DNA of 64,000 nucleotides from BCD1 sp965230565 (lineage in GTDB: Bacteria; Bacteroidota; Bacteroidia; Chitinophagales; Saprospiraceae): the NCBI GenBank assembly GCA_965230565.1, contig CBDDLH010000007.1:340142-404141 (forward strand). The letters run 5' to 3'. Both the position numbers and the translations under genes were made by a program. The notes beneath the pieces were generated by a model. The model was not told the origin of the DNA, made no database searches, and saw only the letters and a list, made by a program, of their open reading frames with translations. Shown one piece after another: positions 1 through 9,468 of this stretch (positions within the stretch are counted from its first letter, which is position 1; each line of letters begins with the position of its first letter).

Positions 1-2510
1 CGGCAGTGGCTCCTATTAGTGATGAGGTACTAAATTGTTTCTCACCAGAAACTACACTCGGTGACATAATATCGATGGACAATCCTGATTGGATGTTCAA
101 CTGGGAAGATGACTTAGGTACTTTTCTGGCCTCCACAGATACACTCCACGTTTCAGCCCCAGGCGCCTATACTTTAACGGTAACCAATCCTGATAATTTC
201 TGTGAATCACAGGTTGGTGCAATTGTAACCGAAGATTTTGTTGTACCTGTAGTAGATGCCGGAAATGATTCCACTTTAACTTGTTCAACAACATCCATTA
301 TTCTGGATGGCAGTAACTCTGATAACGGTCCTGGCTACTCATTGGATTGGCAGAACAGTATGAACGAATCTCTGGGGCAAGGGATTAATGCTTCTATTTC
401 CCTTGCTGACACTTATACCTTGTGGGTTACAAATCTCAATAACGGATGTATTGCCTCCGATCAGGTTTCCATTGCTCAGGATACCATTGCTCCAGTTGTG
501 GACGCCGGCCAGGGTGGAACATTAACTTGTGTGGTATTGGATCTGGATCTGGATGGATCGACTTCCGTTTATGGTTCCAACCCGGAATTTTCGTGGACCG
601 ATGAAGATGGTATGGAAATCGGGACCAGTTTAATGCAAAACGTTTCAGGGCCGGGTACATACACCCTTAGTATTACCAATCTTGAAAATGGATGTGAGGA
701 CAATAGTAGCGTCACCGTTTTACAGAATATTACGCCTCCCGTAGCAAATGCCGGCCAGGACATTGTCCTAAATTGTTATCAGCCAACCGCTAGTCTGGAT
801 GGAAGTAATTCCAGCGAAGGAAACAATTTTGAATATGAATGGCAGGATCCAGGCCTGGTAACCCTGGGCACAGGAACAAGTCTTGATGTAAATATTGGCC
901 AGGAATACACATTAATAGTAACTGACACAGATAACGGTTGTATTTCAAACGATGTCGCTACGGTCAGTGAAGATTTTGAAGCACCTATCTCAGATGCAGG
1001 AACAGATATTACTTTGGATTGTCAGACCACTGAAACTTTCCTGGGAGGTTCCGGAACTTCTTCAGGGGTCTCCATTGAATATTCCTGGTTCAATGAATCA
1101 GGAGAAAATATCGGATCGGACATCGATCATTTTACAGAGGATGAAGGAACTTTTGAATTGGTCGTTTTTGATAACAGTAATGGTTGTTCGGATACCAGTT
1201 CGGTTGTTGTTTCCATAGATCAGGAATATCCGGAAATTGCCGGAACGGTAAATGAAATCCTCACTTGTATTCAATTGACTGCTACACTTGATGCTACAGG
1301 GTCTTCAGATGGTAATGAATTCAGTTATGACTGGTCTCCGATTACCGGAGGAGTTATTAGCCCCGGTCTGGATGAACTGACTCCATTTGTCAGTGCTCCG
1401 GGAACTTATCAATTAGTTATTACCAATACAGATAATAATTGTGAAGTGACCACCACCTTTGAGGTACTACAGGACATTGAGCCTCCTGTGGCTGATGCAG
1501 GTGAAGGTTTTGAATTGAATTGTCATGCTCCCGTGAGTTCATTAAATGGAAATCTCTCCTATCCTGCCGGATCACTTGAATTTAACTGGAGTACCTCTGA
1601 CGGTCAATTTGAGTCGGACACCAATATTCCGCAACCAACAATTTCTTTCCCCGGAAATTACCTTTTGACAGTAGTCAATACTCAAAATGGTTGTACAGAC
1701 ACCGATCAGGTGACGATCACTTCCAATTTCATTACAGACATGGAAGTGGAGGTTCAGCACCCGGATTGTCATGGTGAGACCGGGAATCTTGTGGTGCCCT
1801 CCGTTACAGGCGGTATTCCTCCTTTTCTCTACTCTGTTGATGGTGGGGAAACCTTTGGGCAAAGTAATATTTTCAACAACCTTCCCGGAGGTGTTTATGA
1901 CATTGTTATTATGGACTCCAATGACTGTTTGCTGGAATCATCAGGTCAGATCATTGAACCGGATGAATTATTGCTGACCCTGGACACCGATGTGACTATT
2001 TTGCTTGGTGATGATTACCAGTTATTTGCGCTGACCAATTTGTCTGAATCGCAAATCGACACTGTTTTATGGACCCCCACAACAGACCTGAGCTGTACGG
2101 GTTGTCTTTCTCCTATTGCCACGCCTTTTGAAAGTACTCAGTATGCCGTGGAAGTGATTGACACCAACGGTTGTAACGCCATTGCCTTCCAGAGCATTTT
2201 TGTAGACAGGCGCACCAATGTGTTCATTCCCAATGTGTTTTCACCAAACGGAGATGGAAATAATGACATTTTCACCATTTTCTCTGACCTGAAAAGTGTG
2301 GAAAGGGTACATTCCTTCCAGATTTACAATCGCTGGGGAGAAGTGGTATTTGAAGCCTATGATTTCCCGACCAATGACCCATCCTATGGGTGGAATGGCA
2401 TCTTCCGGGGTAAACTTATGAACCCCGCCGTTTTTGTCTACAAGGCGGAGATTGAGTTTATTGATGGCAGGAAGGAGTTATATAAGGGGGATGTGGCGTT
2501 AATCAGGTAA
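1..2510 (+). CDS. Giant PKD/Ig-repeat surface protein with T9SS type B sorting domain, 5' truncated
   Basis: The reading frame is open to the left edge, so this is the C-terminal 834 or so residues of a larger protein. It is built from about seven tandem repeats of roughly 80-85 residues, each starting near 'DAG.D..LTC' and continuing 'LDGS.S ... YTL.VTN..NGC', an Ig/PKD-like beta-sandwich pattern with paired Cys. A SprB-like repeat segment (CHGETG...GGIPPFLYSVDGG) follows. The last 95 residues (FIPNVFSPNGDGNND ... YNRWGEVVFE ... Y.GDVALIR) are the gliding-motility-associated C-terminal domain that targets proteins to the type IX secretion system (type B). The protein is therefore predicted to be secreted or cell-surface, probably in adhesion. 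No catalytic domain is visible; ligand unknown. The GTG at position 6 is probably not the true start. Confidence 0.9.
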   Translation, partial: AVAPISDEVLNCFSPETTLGDIISMDNPDWMFNWEDDLGTFLASTDTLHVSAPGAYTLTVTNPDNFCESQVGAIVTEDFVVPVVDAGNDSTLTCSTTSIILDGSNSDNGPGYSLDWQNSMNESLGQGINASISLADTYTLWVTNLNNGCIASDQVSIAQDTIAPVVDAGQGGTLTCVVLDLDLDGSTSVYGSNPEFSWTDEDGMEIGTSLMQNVSGPGTYTLSITNLENGCEDNSSVTVLQNITPPVANAGQDIVLNCYQPTASLDGSNSSEGNNFEYEWQDPGLVTLGTGTSLDVNIGQEYTLIVTDTDNGCISNDVATVSEDFEAPISDAGTDITLDCQTTETFLGGSGTSSGVSIEYSWFNESGENIGSDIDHFTEDEGTFELVVFDNSNGCSDTSSVVVSIDQEYPEIAGTVNEILTCIQLTATLDATGSSDGNEFSYDWSPITGGVISPGLDELTPFVSAPGTYQLVITNTDNNCEVTTTFEVLQDIEPPVADAGEGFELNCHAPVSSLNGNLSYPAGSLEFNWSTSDGQFESDTNIPQPTISFPGNYLLTVVNTQNGCTDTDQVTITSNFITDMEVEVQHPDCHGETGNLVVPSVTGGIPPFLYSVDGGETFGQSNIFNNLPGGVYDIVIMDSNDCLLESSGQIIEPDELLLTLDTDVTILLGDDYQLFALTNLSESQIDTVLWTPTTDLSCTGCLSPIATPFESTQYAVEVIDTNGCNAIAFQSIFVDRRTNVFIPNVFSPNGDGNNDIFTIFSDLKSVERVHSFQIYNRWGEVVFEAYDFPTNDPSYGWNGIFRGKLMNPAVFVYKAEIEFIDGRKELYKGDVALIR

Positions 2511-2573
2511 AAATGAAATGAGATTGTTTCATTAGTAAAACCGTTTGCTTTAATGCGAAATTCGTTTTTTTTT

Positions 2574-2649
2574 CGCGCGGATAACGCAGATTTTCGCAGA
2601 TATTAATTTTTTTCCTTTACTGTCTGCGTTTTTCTGCGTTATCAGCGTG
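2574..2649. terminator. Inverted repeat between convergent genes, likely bidirectional terminator
   Basis: Two arms, CGCGGATAACGCAGA (2576-2590) and TCTGCGTTATCAGCG (2633-2647), are nearly perfect inverted repeats, with an additional inner CGCAGA/TCTGCG pair. They lie between the 3' ends of two convergent genes and T-tracts are nearby. Similar GCGGATAACGCAGA-type intergenic palindromes are common in Bacteroidota genomes, so this may also belong to a dispersed repeat family. Confidence 0.5.
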
Positions 2650-2685
2650 AAACAGACTTAGGAGACAACCTCATTTTTATTAGGT

Positions 2686-3258
2686 TTATAATAATTTCTT
2701 ATCTACATTTTTACCCAAAAATTCCCAGTTAACTCCATTAATATCCATATTTCGTTGGTTTCTTGACCAATAGATCCCACAATCCTGGCATTGGAATATA
2801 ACTGCAGGAAAATGATTTTGCCATTTTTTCATGTTTTCTACATCCATGTCAGCCATTTCATTTAAGATCATTTTCATATCATGCTTTAACTGACAATTAC
2901 ATTTCCCCGGCTCCTTTTGCACCTCAAATTCCATACTTTGAAAAAGCTTTAAAAGTTTAACAGATAACTTCAGCTTAATACCAGATTGAATAAAAAACAA
3001 ATATTTACTCAATTGTCTCCGGGGTTCGAATTCTAAATGATGGTGAGATTCTAAAATTTTGTCATAAACCGGGCGGAAAAATTTCAACCACTTTTGAATG
3101 GCATTTAGATCCAGTTGCACTACTCTTTCCTGCAATTGCTTAATTTGGGTATTTATTTCCTTATTCCAGCTAGTTAATTGCTCCTCACGACCTTGATCCC
3201 AAACTTCATCCAGTCTTTTCCAAAGGTCATAATACTGTTCGTTAATAGGTTTTTGCAT
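2686..3258 (-). CDS. Hypothetical protein with C-terminal CxC/CxxC zinc-ribbon-like motif
   Basis: 190 residues, no recognised family. The N-terminal half is helical and charged (possible coiled coil, residues 1-60). The C-terminal half has CNC near residue 119 and CQDC near residue 157, four cysteines that could bind one zinc; a Trp/Asn-rich tail follows. The start codon abuts the stop of the preceding gene (4800-3259) with no gap, so the two are translationally coupled and probably work together. Function unknown; a nucleic-acid or protein binding role through the Cys motif is only a guess. Confidence 0.6.
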   Translation of the reverse strand: MQKPINEQYYDLWKRLDEVWDQGREEQLTSWNKEINTQIKQLQERVVQLDLNAIQKWLKFFRPVYDKILESHHHLEFEPRRQLSKYLFFIQSGIKLKLSVKLLKLFQSMEFEVQKEPGKCNCQLKHDMKMILNEMADMDVENMKKWQNHFPAVIFQCQDCGIYWSRNQRNMDINGVNWEFLGKNVDKKLL

Positions 3259-4800
3259 TCAATTAGTTTTTTGATTTAATTTATCATGTCTTTTATTTTC
3301 CAGGGAAGCCACTGCAAATTCCCAGAGATCATCATAAGGGATGATTTCCACTTCATGAGCCTGGTTGGCAAAATCCAGCGGCACTTCATCCAGTTTCTGC
3401 CGATATTTTTTGGCTCTCCGGAGGGTGGCTGTTTTGTGAAAGCCTGAAATCGGCATTTGCATCAACATTTTGATAAAACAGTTGCTGCGAAAAGTCTCAT
3501 CCTTTTTTAGATATCGGGAGCAATATTTTTCTGTCGTTTCCAGGCGCTCAAAAGCTGCATCGTATTTCCCTTGATCTATCAAAAACAAGAAGTGGATAAT
3601 CAAAATAGGTACGTTCAAACCTCGCTTGTCTTTTGAATATTCGGGAACATCATTGAGGAATCTTGCCAACCTGAACTTGGAAAACTCATTTTCTTCTGCA
3701 ACAGGTACGATCTTGCCTAAATTAATAAGGTAGTGCACATAAGCACCATAAAGCGCCCAATTTTCCCGGATGGTGGAAGGCATAAACTTAAAATGTTTGC
3801 TATGCGTAGATTCCCGGTAAATCATATAGGCATCCTGATAATGACCAGTATGCATAGCCAACATAAACCCATGTATCTGTCTTGTAAACCAGTTGAAATT
3901 TCCTTTTTGGGTCAGTGACTTGGCTTTTTCAATGGTGAGTTTCCCGGCTTCATACTGTTTTAATTGAATATGACAAGTCACTTTCTGATTCAAAAAGGCC
4001 CCTATGGCTATATTGTTGGCCATTCCCTTCTCCTCAAAGAAATCAATTGCATCTTCACAAACCTTCAGCGTTTCCCGGTATTCATTAATAATCAGGTAGC
4101 GAATCAATAAAATAAACCTGCCATATAAATGAATGGTACCATTTTCGAATTTCTCCATGAGCGGTTTCAGCTTTTGATAGTACATCTCAGCCGTTTCACT
4201 AATCTCTTCATTGGGTGCCTGGGATTTTATTTTAAACATGACCATCCCATAATACTCAAAAGCAGTATCCTTGGCCAGTTTGATCTCCATATGTTCATGA
4301 TAGAGGTCATTATAATGATTCAACTGTTTCAAGTCAGCTTCCCAGGTACTGTAATGCTCCCGAAGGTATAAACTAATATCTGCGATTATATCTGAAAATC
4401 CGTGCTTAAGAGCCACCTTAAGTACTTGTTTACTCAAAGCCACTGCAGCAGAACGAGCCTGACGTAAATACAAGATCTTAACAGCCGTCCAGTTTCGGAA
4501 ACACTCCTGGAAAGCATTATCCCTCTCATCGAAATGTTTCGGATCAAGAAAATAAAGGGTATTGAGCATATCCTTTTTGAGATAGCTCTTAAGTTTACGA
4601 TAATTACCGGTTTTGGAAGATTTGAATCCCAGGGCTTCTGCTGCCTCCTCATCAGTTGCAACTTCTTCATTCGAAAGTAGTTCATAGAACCTTTCAATCT
4701 TTCCCATTTTTGAGGAGGAGCCATTGGAATTCCCTAAAACACGGACATGATCCTGCCTGTATTTTTTCAGAATGAGTGCGAGTTCCTTGAGTTTTTTCAT
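3259..4800 (-). CDS. Helical-repeat (TPR-like) protein, Saprospiraceae-type, unknown function
   Basis: 513 residues, no signal peptide or membrane segment, so probably cytoplasmic. The N-terminal 100 residues contain a short conserved module (DEEAAEALGF ... SYRKLKSYL-like) and the rest is all-helical with TPR-like spacing. I recall this architecture as a recurrent uncharacterised family in Saprospiraceae, but cannot confirm it here. It is the first gene of a two-gene unit with the 190-residue Cys-motif protein. Its 5' side faces a long AT-rich non-coding stretch. The role may be scaffolding; no enzymatic motif is seen. Confidence 0.7.
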   Translation of the reverse strand: MKKLKELALILKKYRQDHVRVLGNSNGSSSKMGKIERFYELLSNEEVATDEEAAEALGFKSSKTGNYRKLKSYLKKDMLNTLYFLDPKHFDERDNAFQECFRNWTAVKILYLRQARSAAVALSKQVLKVALKHGFSDIIADISLYLREHYSTWEADLKQLNHYNDLYHEHMEIKLAKDTAFEYYGMVMFKIKSQAPNEEISETAEMYYQKLKPLMEKFENGTIHLYGRFILLIRYLIINEYRETLKVCEDAIDFFEEKGMANNIAIGAFLNQKVTCHIQLKQYEAGKLTIEKAKSLTQKGNFNWFTRQIHGFMLAMHTGHYQDAYMIYRESTHSKHFKFMPSTIRENWALYGAYVHYLINLGKIVPVAEENEFSKFRLARFLNDVPEYSKDKRGLNVPILIIHFLFLIDQGKYDAAFERLETTEKYCSRYLKKDETFRSNCFIKMLMQMPISGFHKTATLRRAKKYRQKLDEVPLDFANQAHEVEIIPYDDLWEFAVASLENKRHDKLNQKTN

Positions 4801-5559
4801 ACTAATTTGCCCAACAACGGGGGGTTTGTTGTAAAAAAAATAGTACGGGTGAATCGATTTACCTTGCAGAAAGGTAGGGAACTATTTGGTTAGATGTTCT
4901 CCTCAAATATAATTAACTAATCATGGAAAATTAAAAATTACCGGAAAATCTTATCGATAATTATTCAGATCATCCTTTTGTCTTTCCATAAAAACAAAAA
5001 AAAATTACAGGAATAACGGTCAATTTAGCATTTGGATTAAAGTATGTTTAACAACTTTATTGGGGGTTTTTAATTCTTTCGCAACGAAATTCTAAATCAC
5101 TGGAAAATGGATGAAATGGAAGAATGGAAAGGTGGTCAAGAACTTCTTTCCTCCAATCCCCCCCTTCCAGTTTTCCTTTGCTGTGGCTAAAAAACAAATC
5201 CTGAATAAAACATTGATTTTCAGTTTTCGAAAAATCTGAACAAGCTCTAAAACAACCAACTTTTATTTCACAGAAACACAAAATATCTGCCCAAAAATTA
5301 TTTTTTCGAACAATTTTTGAAAAAAAATATCAATAATCGATTCATTTGGAATATAAAAAACCTTCGATTTTATAAGCGGTTTCAGGAATTTCTAATTTTC
5401 ATAAAATGTTAAGGATCAAGCAATTAATTTTTTATAAGTTTTAAAAAAAATTGTTTTTAATTAAGCGTTTCCTGTAAAGTTGTCCGTGGATAGGGCTGGT
5501 CAGGCCTGTAAGTTTGTAATCGAAAAGCAAAACATTTTACAGCACAAACTTACAACATC
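4801..5559. other. AT-rich intergenic stretch, no confident gene
   Basis: Roughly 760 bases with very A/T-rich composition and only short open frames. A minus-strand frame at 5057-5281 (74 codons) has no recognisable features and I do not call it a gene. A -7-like TACCTTTC on the minus strand (4876-4869) could drive the 4800-3259 gene, but no TTTG sits at the right distance. Confidence 0.5.
5507..5554. promoter_or_regulatory. Perfect 11-bp inverted repeat just upstream of a small ORF
   Basis: TGTAAGTTTGT (5507-5517) and ACAAACTTACA (5544-5554) are perfect inverted copies separated by 26 bases. The right arm ends 5 bases before the ATG at 5560. As RNA it would form a hairpin sequestering the region before the start codon; as DNA it could be a dimeric operator. 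No regulator is identified. Confidence 0.45.
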
Positions 5560-5700
5560 ATGACAACCATTATTTACATTTTCTTCAGCTTGTTCCTTTC
5601 TTTCTCCCCTGCAGATTTCGACGGAAAATCCACAAAGCCGGGAATAAAATCCGGAGGAGAAAAATCAGAAATCATCATAACCGAATTAACGGGCGGATAA
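5560..5700 (+). CDS. Small secreted-peptide ORF (46 aa), possibly a frame-disrupted longer gene
   Basis: ATG at 5560 opens a 46-codon frame with a hydrophobic signal-like start (MTTIIYIFFSLFLSFSPA), then a polar tail ending ELTGG. After the stop, the -1 frame stays open to a stop at 5843, reading GGRIITINEKIRKK through VTIRLSSKTHNELI. A single frameshift near 5690-5700 would fuse both into a protein of about 95 residues. It may be a genuine short peptide, a decayed gene, or chance in A-rich sequence. The perfect inverted repeat just upstream favours an expressed unit. No family recognised. Confidence 0.3.
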   Translation: MTTIIYIFFSLFLSFSPADFDGKSTKPGIKSGGEKSEIIITELTGG

Positions 5701-5920
5701 TTACCATCAACGAAAAAATCCGAAAAAAAGAAAGCGAAAACTCAAAAAAAGTAACGATTCGACTTTCATCTAAAACACATAATGAATTGATTAAAAGCAT
5801 ATTAAATAAAAAAATTATCGACAAAATAACAAAACGGCAGTAAGCGCGAATATACAATTTGTCCTTTTTTCGACATCACTTTGCGCCTACCTTTACACCA
5901 ACAAAAGAAAACAGGAAACA

Positions 5921-6355
5921 ATGACAATGACGACAAAACATAAAATAGGCAACAAAATCATCAAGGTCAAACGCGAACCAAAACGCGTTGAATTTATGGC
6001 CGGCATTGAATTTGGAATGCTGAGTAAAGGATGTAAAAATTTCGGCATCTGTCGTATCCAAGTCATCAATAGAGAAAACCTGTTATCATCAAACAAAAAG
6101 TTTGAAAACTTCGAAGCAATGTCTTTGGTATATATAGAACCTGACGGGAAAGTGGAAATGTTTTTCTTGAGCAAAGGCATGGACGAAAAAATTAAGGAAT
6201 TGTACTTCGGACGAAAACATTTCATCGTTGGAGAAGATGTTATGATCAACGCTCCGGTGATTTGCAAAAAACTCCCTCCGGGTAAAGGTTTTATTAAAAA
6301 AGGAGCATACCCGTTTGAAACCAGACCTTGGGGTTACTGGATACGATTCAATTAA
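5921..6355 (+). CDS. Hypothetical protein, 144 aa
   Basis: No recognised family, no signal peptide. It is basic at the N-terminus, with a central segment containing a conserved-looking 'YIEPDGKVEMFFLSKG' and a C-terminal aromatic end (RPWGYWIRFN). The start is chosen as the first ATG after an A-rich stretch; a second ATG lies two codons downstream. It precedes the ECF sigma factor by about 70 bases on the same strand and might be cotranscribed. A minus-strand open frame overlapping it (5893-6267) looks like a shadow. Confidence 0.55.
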   Translation: MTMTTKHKIGNKIIKVKREPKRVEFMAGIEFGMLSKGCKNFGICRIQVINRENLLSSNKKFENFEAMSLVYIEPDGKVEMFFLSKGMDEKIKELYFGRKHFIVGEDVMINAPVICKKLPPGKGFIKKGAYPFETRPWGYWIRFN

Positions 6356-6426
6356 AATCACTACCACTTCCCCCATCAATCTTTACAATCAAATCAACCT
6401 TTTCTAATTTTTAAATTACAATCATT

Positions 6427-7017
6427 ATGGAATATCGCAAGTATTCTGACTACGACCTTATTGCCATGGCCGTAAATGGAGAGGAGTCTGCTTATTCTGA
6501 AATATACAGACGCCATAAAGCATACGTCACTAATATTGTTGGAAAATTTATCGACCACCCGGAAGATAAAATCGAAGTGGTTCAGGATGTATTCCTGAAA
6601 GCTTTTACGAACCTGAATAAATTTCAGTTCTCCAGCAAATTCACCACCTGGATCTATACAATAGCTTCCCGGGAAAGTCTGAACTACCTGACAGACAAAA
6701 CCAGATATCATCGGTTGAAACGTCAATTGGAAGGGCATCTAATTTCCAATAAATTATCCACCTACACGCTGCCAACTGACAAGGTTTTGGACAACCAGCT
6801 CATAAAAACACTGTTGGAAACCGAAATTGAACAGGACAAAGCCCACTTGCTGAATCTCTATTATTTGCAGGATAAAACCATTGCCATGATCTCTCAGGTA
6901 ACCGACCTGACCATTTCAAATGTAAAGGTAAAATTATCCAGAGCCAGAAACCAACTCAAAGGCATCCTGACGAGCCATTTGGGAGCTGAACTCGATTCCC
7001 TGCGCTACATTCATTGA
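6427..7017 (+). CDS. ECF-family RNA polymerase sigma factor
   Basis: 196 residues with region 2 (about 10-85: 'YSEIYRRHKAYV', 'VVQDVFLKAF', 'FTTWIYTIASRESLNYL') and region 4 (about 125-185: 'HLLNLYYLQDKTIAMISQVTDLTISNVKVKLSRARNQL', cut here between predicted helices of the DNA-binding HTH). It directs core polymerase to a specific promoter set. No recognisable anti-sigma gene is adjacent, which is unusual for the family. The next gene is a TonB-dependent receptor and the next operon is the polyketide/peptide cluster, so it is a plausible cluster regulator (inference). Confidence 0.9.
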   Translation: MEYRKYSDYDLIAMAVNGEESAYSEIYRRHKAYVTNIVGKFIDHPEDKIEVVQDVFLKAFTNLNKFQFSSKFTTWIYTIASRESLNYLTDKTRYHRLKRQLEGHLISNKLSTYTLPTDKVLDNQLIKTLLETEIEQDKAHLLNLYYLQDKTIAMISQVTDLTISNVKVKLSRARNQLKGILTSHLGAELDSLRYIH

Positions 7018-7075
7018 ACATCAAATTGACCGTGACCCCCTACCCGACATCCATTTTTTGAAAAATTTCAGCGTC

Positions 7076-9280
7076 ATGAAAATATTGAAACTCTTATTGA
7101 TCAGTATTGGAGTATTATTTTATACTTCTTCCATTTGCCAGTCCAGCCAACAAAACGCTACCATTCTCAAAGGGATTATCGTCGATAATCGCGGAGAGGC
7201 AGCTATTGGGGTCAGTCTGCAAATAGAAAACACCTACGAAGGTGCCTATACCGACGCCAACGGAGCATTCTATTTTTCATCCGAACAAAGAGATAGCCAG
7301 GTATTGATTATTTATTCTCTTGAGTATGAACGCGAAGCCATTCCGATTTTTCTGGGTGACACAGATACACTGAACCTGAACCTGGAAGTTGAAAAAGGAG
7401 CCATAGTCGTGGATGAAGTGACCGTATCTGGCATTAAAGAATTCAAAACTAGTGATAAACAGAAAACCAACGTCCTCAATCGACTGGAAATCCTGACCAT
7501 TGCCACCGATGCAAACGTTTTGAGTGCATTTCAGGCAATGCCGGGAGTCCAGCCGGTGGGTGAAAGTAATGGACTGTTTATCCGGGGAGGAACCAACAAC
7601 GAAACGCAAACTTTTATCGACGGGCTCAAGATCGATAAATTCTCCAACAGCAGCCCAAAGAATATGCAGTCCTCCAGCAGGTTCTCACCAAATATGTTCC
7701 AGGGATCTTTCTTCAGTTCCGGGGGATATTCAGCCCTTTATGGACAGGCAACTTCAGGAGCCCTTATTCTAGAGACAACTGACCTTCCCCTGAAAAGCAA
7801 TGCCGATTGGGGAATCAGCCCCCTATTTGTACAGGGAGGAGCACAAAAACTGAGTCAGAACAAACGGACTACTTACGGAGCGACTTTTAACTATTTCAAC
7901 CTCGGTCTGGCCTTTGAGGTATTCCCGGTAAACACGGAATTTACCAAACCTCCGGAAATCCTCGATATGACCTTTAACTTCAAGCAAAAGGTCGGCGAAG
8001 GAGGCATGTTTAAATATTATGGAAGTCTGGGTACCAACAGATTAGGTATTCAAAGAAATGACCTGGATAACGCCTCCCTGATCAATGAAACAGACCTCGC
8101 AAATAAGTTTTTGTTCTCCCAGGCGACGTATACACACATTTTACCTTCGGATTGGAAAATCTATGTCGGAACAGGTATCTCATATAATTTCGATGATTTT
8201 AATTATCAGGGATACCTGATTGAAAATCCTGAGAATCCTGTAGCAGAAGTTGAATCAGATATTGATGCGTCATTGCTTCAGTTGAGATCTGTACTTTCCA
8301 AACATAACAGAAAATCAAAACTCGACTTTGGCGGAGAATTTCAACATGCCATCAATAGGGATATGCTTAATGGAGAAGCTGTAGAATTGGAAGACAACTA
8401 CGGCGCTTTATTCGCAGAATATGAACAACTGATTGGGAAAGGCTTATTTCTAAGGTTAGGATTGCGGGGGGAGCATTTTTCGCTCAATGAAAAAACGACC
8501 CTTTCCCCAAGAGCTACTGCAACCTACATGTTCAGCAAAAATGAAAGCCTTTACGCTTCATACGGAGTTTTTTACCAAAGGCCCGAGTATGACTACCTCT
8601 ATCAAAAACAGGATCTTGACCTTTACAGGGGAACCCATTATATCGCTGGGTATAAAAAAGGAAACAACTACCGCTACATGAGGCTGGAAGCTTTCCGCAA
8701 AGATTACCAAGGGCTGGTGAAATTTTCGCCGGAGATCAATAGCACCGGAACAGGTTACGCACAGGGAATAGAACTCTACTGGAAGGACAAAAAGACCTTA
8801 AAGGTAATGGAATACTGGCTTTCCTACTCCTATCTGGACACTCAAAGAGATTATCTGGATTATCCGGTTGCGGCACAACCGTCATTTGCCAGCAACCACG
8901 TGATGTCCTTAACTCTCAAGAAATATTTTGCCAAACGTTCACTCAACTTTGGCATGAACTATACTTATGCAAGCGGGAGACCTTACAGAAATCCTAACCA
9001 GCCTGCTGAGTTATTCATGTCAGACAGAACCATTGGGTACCATAACCTGAACCTGAACCTAGCGTACCTGCCTAAGATCGGAGATTCCTTTTCTGTGATT
9101 GTATTAACGGTTTCGAATTTACTGGGCACCAAACAGGTTTTCGGGTATGAATACAGTTCACTGGACTTCTCGAGAAGACGTGCCATTCTGCCCACTACTG
9201 ACAGATTTGTATTCCTCGGGTTCTTTATGAATTTCGGTATTGACAGAACCAAAAATATTATAGATCGAGAATTGAATTAA
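7076..9280 (+). CDS. TonB-dependent outer-membrane receptor
   Basis: About 734 residues. A signal peptide (MKILKLLLISIGVLFYTSSICQ) is followed by a carboxypeptidase-regulatory-like beta domain (about 25-110), a plug domain with 'GLFIRGGTNNETQTFIDG', and a beta-barrel ending in an aromatic-rich C-terminus. The ATG at 7076 is preferred over an in-frame TTG at 7058 because the signal peptide starts cleanly there. It imports or exchanges a ligand across the outer membrane using TonB energy; the ligand is unknown. It is clearly paralogous to the receptor at 22139-24334 (shared 'RFSP', 'SGGY/FxAxYG', 'YTYxSGRPYxNPN'). Confidence 0.9.
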   Translation: MKILKLLLISIGVLFYTSSICQSSQQNATILKGIIVDNRGEAAIGVSLQIENTYEGAYTDANGAFYFSSEQRDSQVLIIYSLEYEREAIPIFLGDTDTLNLNLEVEKGAIVVDEVTVSGIKEFKTSDKQKTNVLNRLEILTIATDANVLSAFQAMPGVQPVGESNGLFIRGGTNNETQTFIDGLKIDKFSNSSPKNMQSSSRFSPNMFQGSFFSSGGYSALYGQATSGALILETTDLPLKSNADWGISPLFVQGGAQKLSQNKRTTYGATFNYFNLGLAFEVFPVNTEFTKPPEILDMTFNFKQKVGEGGMFKYYGSLGTNRLGIQRNDLDNASLINETDLANKFLFSQATYTHILPSDWKIYVGTGISYNFDDFNYQGYLIENPENPVAEVESDIDASLLQLRSVLSKHNRKSKLDFGGEFQHAINRDMLNGEAVELEDNYGALFAEYEQLIGKGLFLRLGLRGEHFSLNEKTTLSPRATATYMFSKNESLYASYGVFYQRPEYDYLYQKQDLDLYRGTHYIAGYKKGNNYRYMRLEAFRKDYQGLVKFSPEINSTGTGYAQGIELYWKDKKTLKVMEYWLSYSYLDTQRDYLDYPVAAQPSFASNHVMSLTLKKYFAKRSLNFGMNYTYASGRPYRNPNQPAELFMSDRTIGYHNLNLNLAYLPKIGDSFSVIVLTVSNLLGTKQVFGYEYSSLDFSRRRAILPTTDRFVFLGFFMNFGIDRTKNIIDRELN

Positions 9281-9468
9281 GCAGAAAATCCCTGGTTGCG
9301 AGTTGCGAGATACGCGTTGCGAGTTCGATCAACTTGTCGAGATTTATCATTTCATTAAATATCTGACAAAAGAAAGGACCACTTTTCAAAATTGAATAAC
9401 ACGTAACCCGAAACCTGTAACACGCAACAAAAAAAAGAAATTAAAAACTTCCATAAAATCTCATTACA
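9281..9468. repeat. Intergenic GTTGCGAG / CGTAAC-type low-complexity repeats
   Basis: Short iterated units GTTGCGAG (three near 9297-9325) and their approximate complement (ACACGTAACCCG ... TAACACGCAAC, 9400-9428) form an imperfect inverted arrangement. The same type recurs at about 24343-24365. Not a gene. Confidence 0.5.

Noticed and set aside
5057..5281. Minus-strand open frame of 74 codons in the AT-rich gap
   Set aside because: No start-region signals, Cys-rich by chance, and no similarity to any family I know.
5893..6267. Minus-strand open frame of 124 codons
   Set aside because: It overlaps the plus-strand 144-residue gene almost entirely, has no recognisable features and faces the wrong way for its neighbours.
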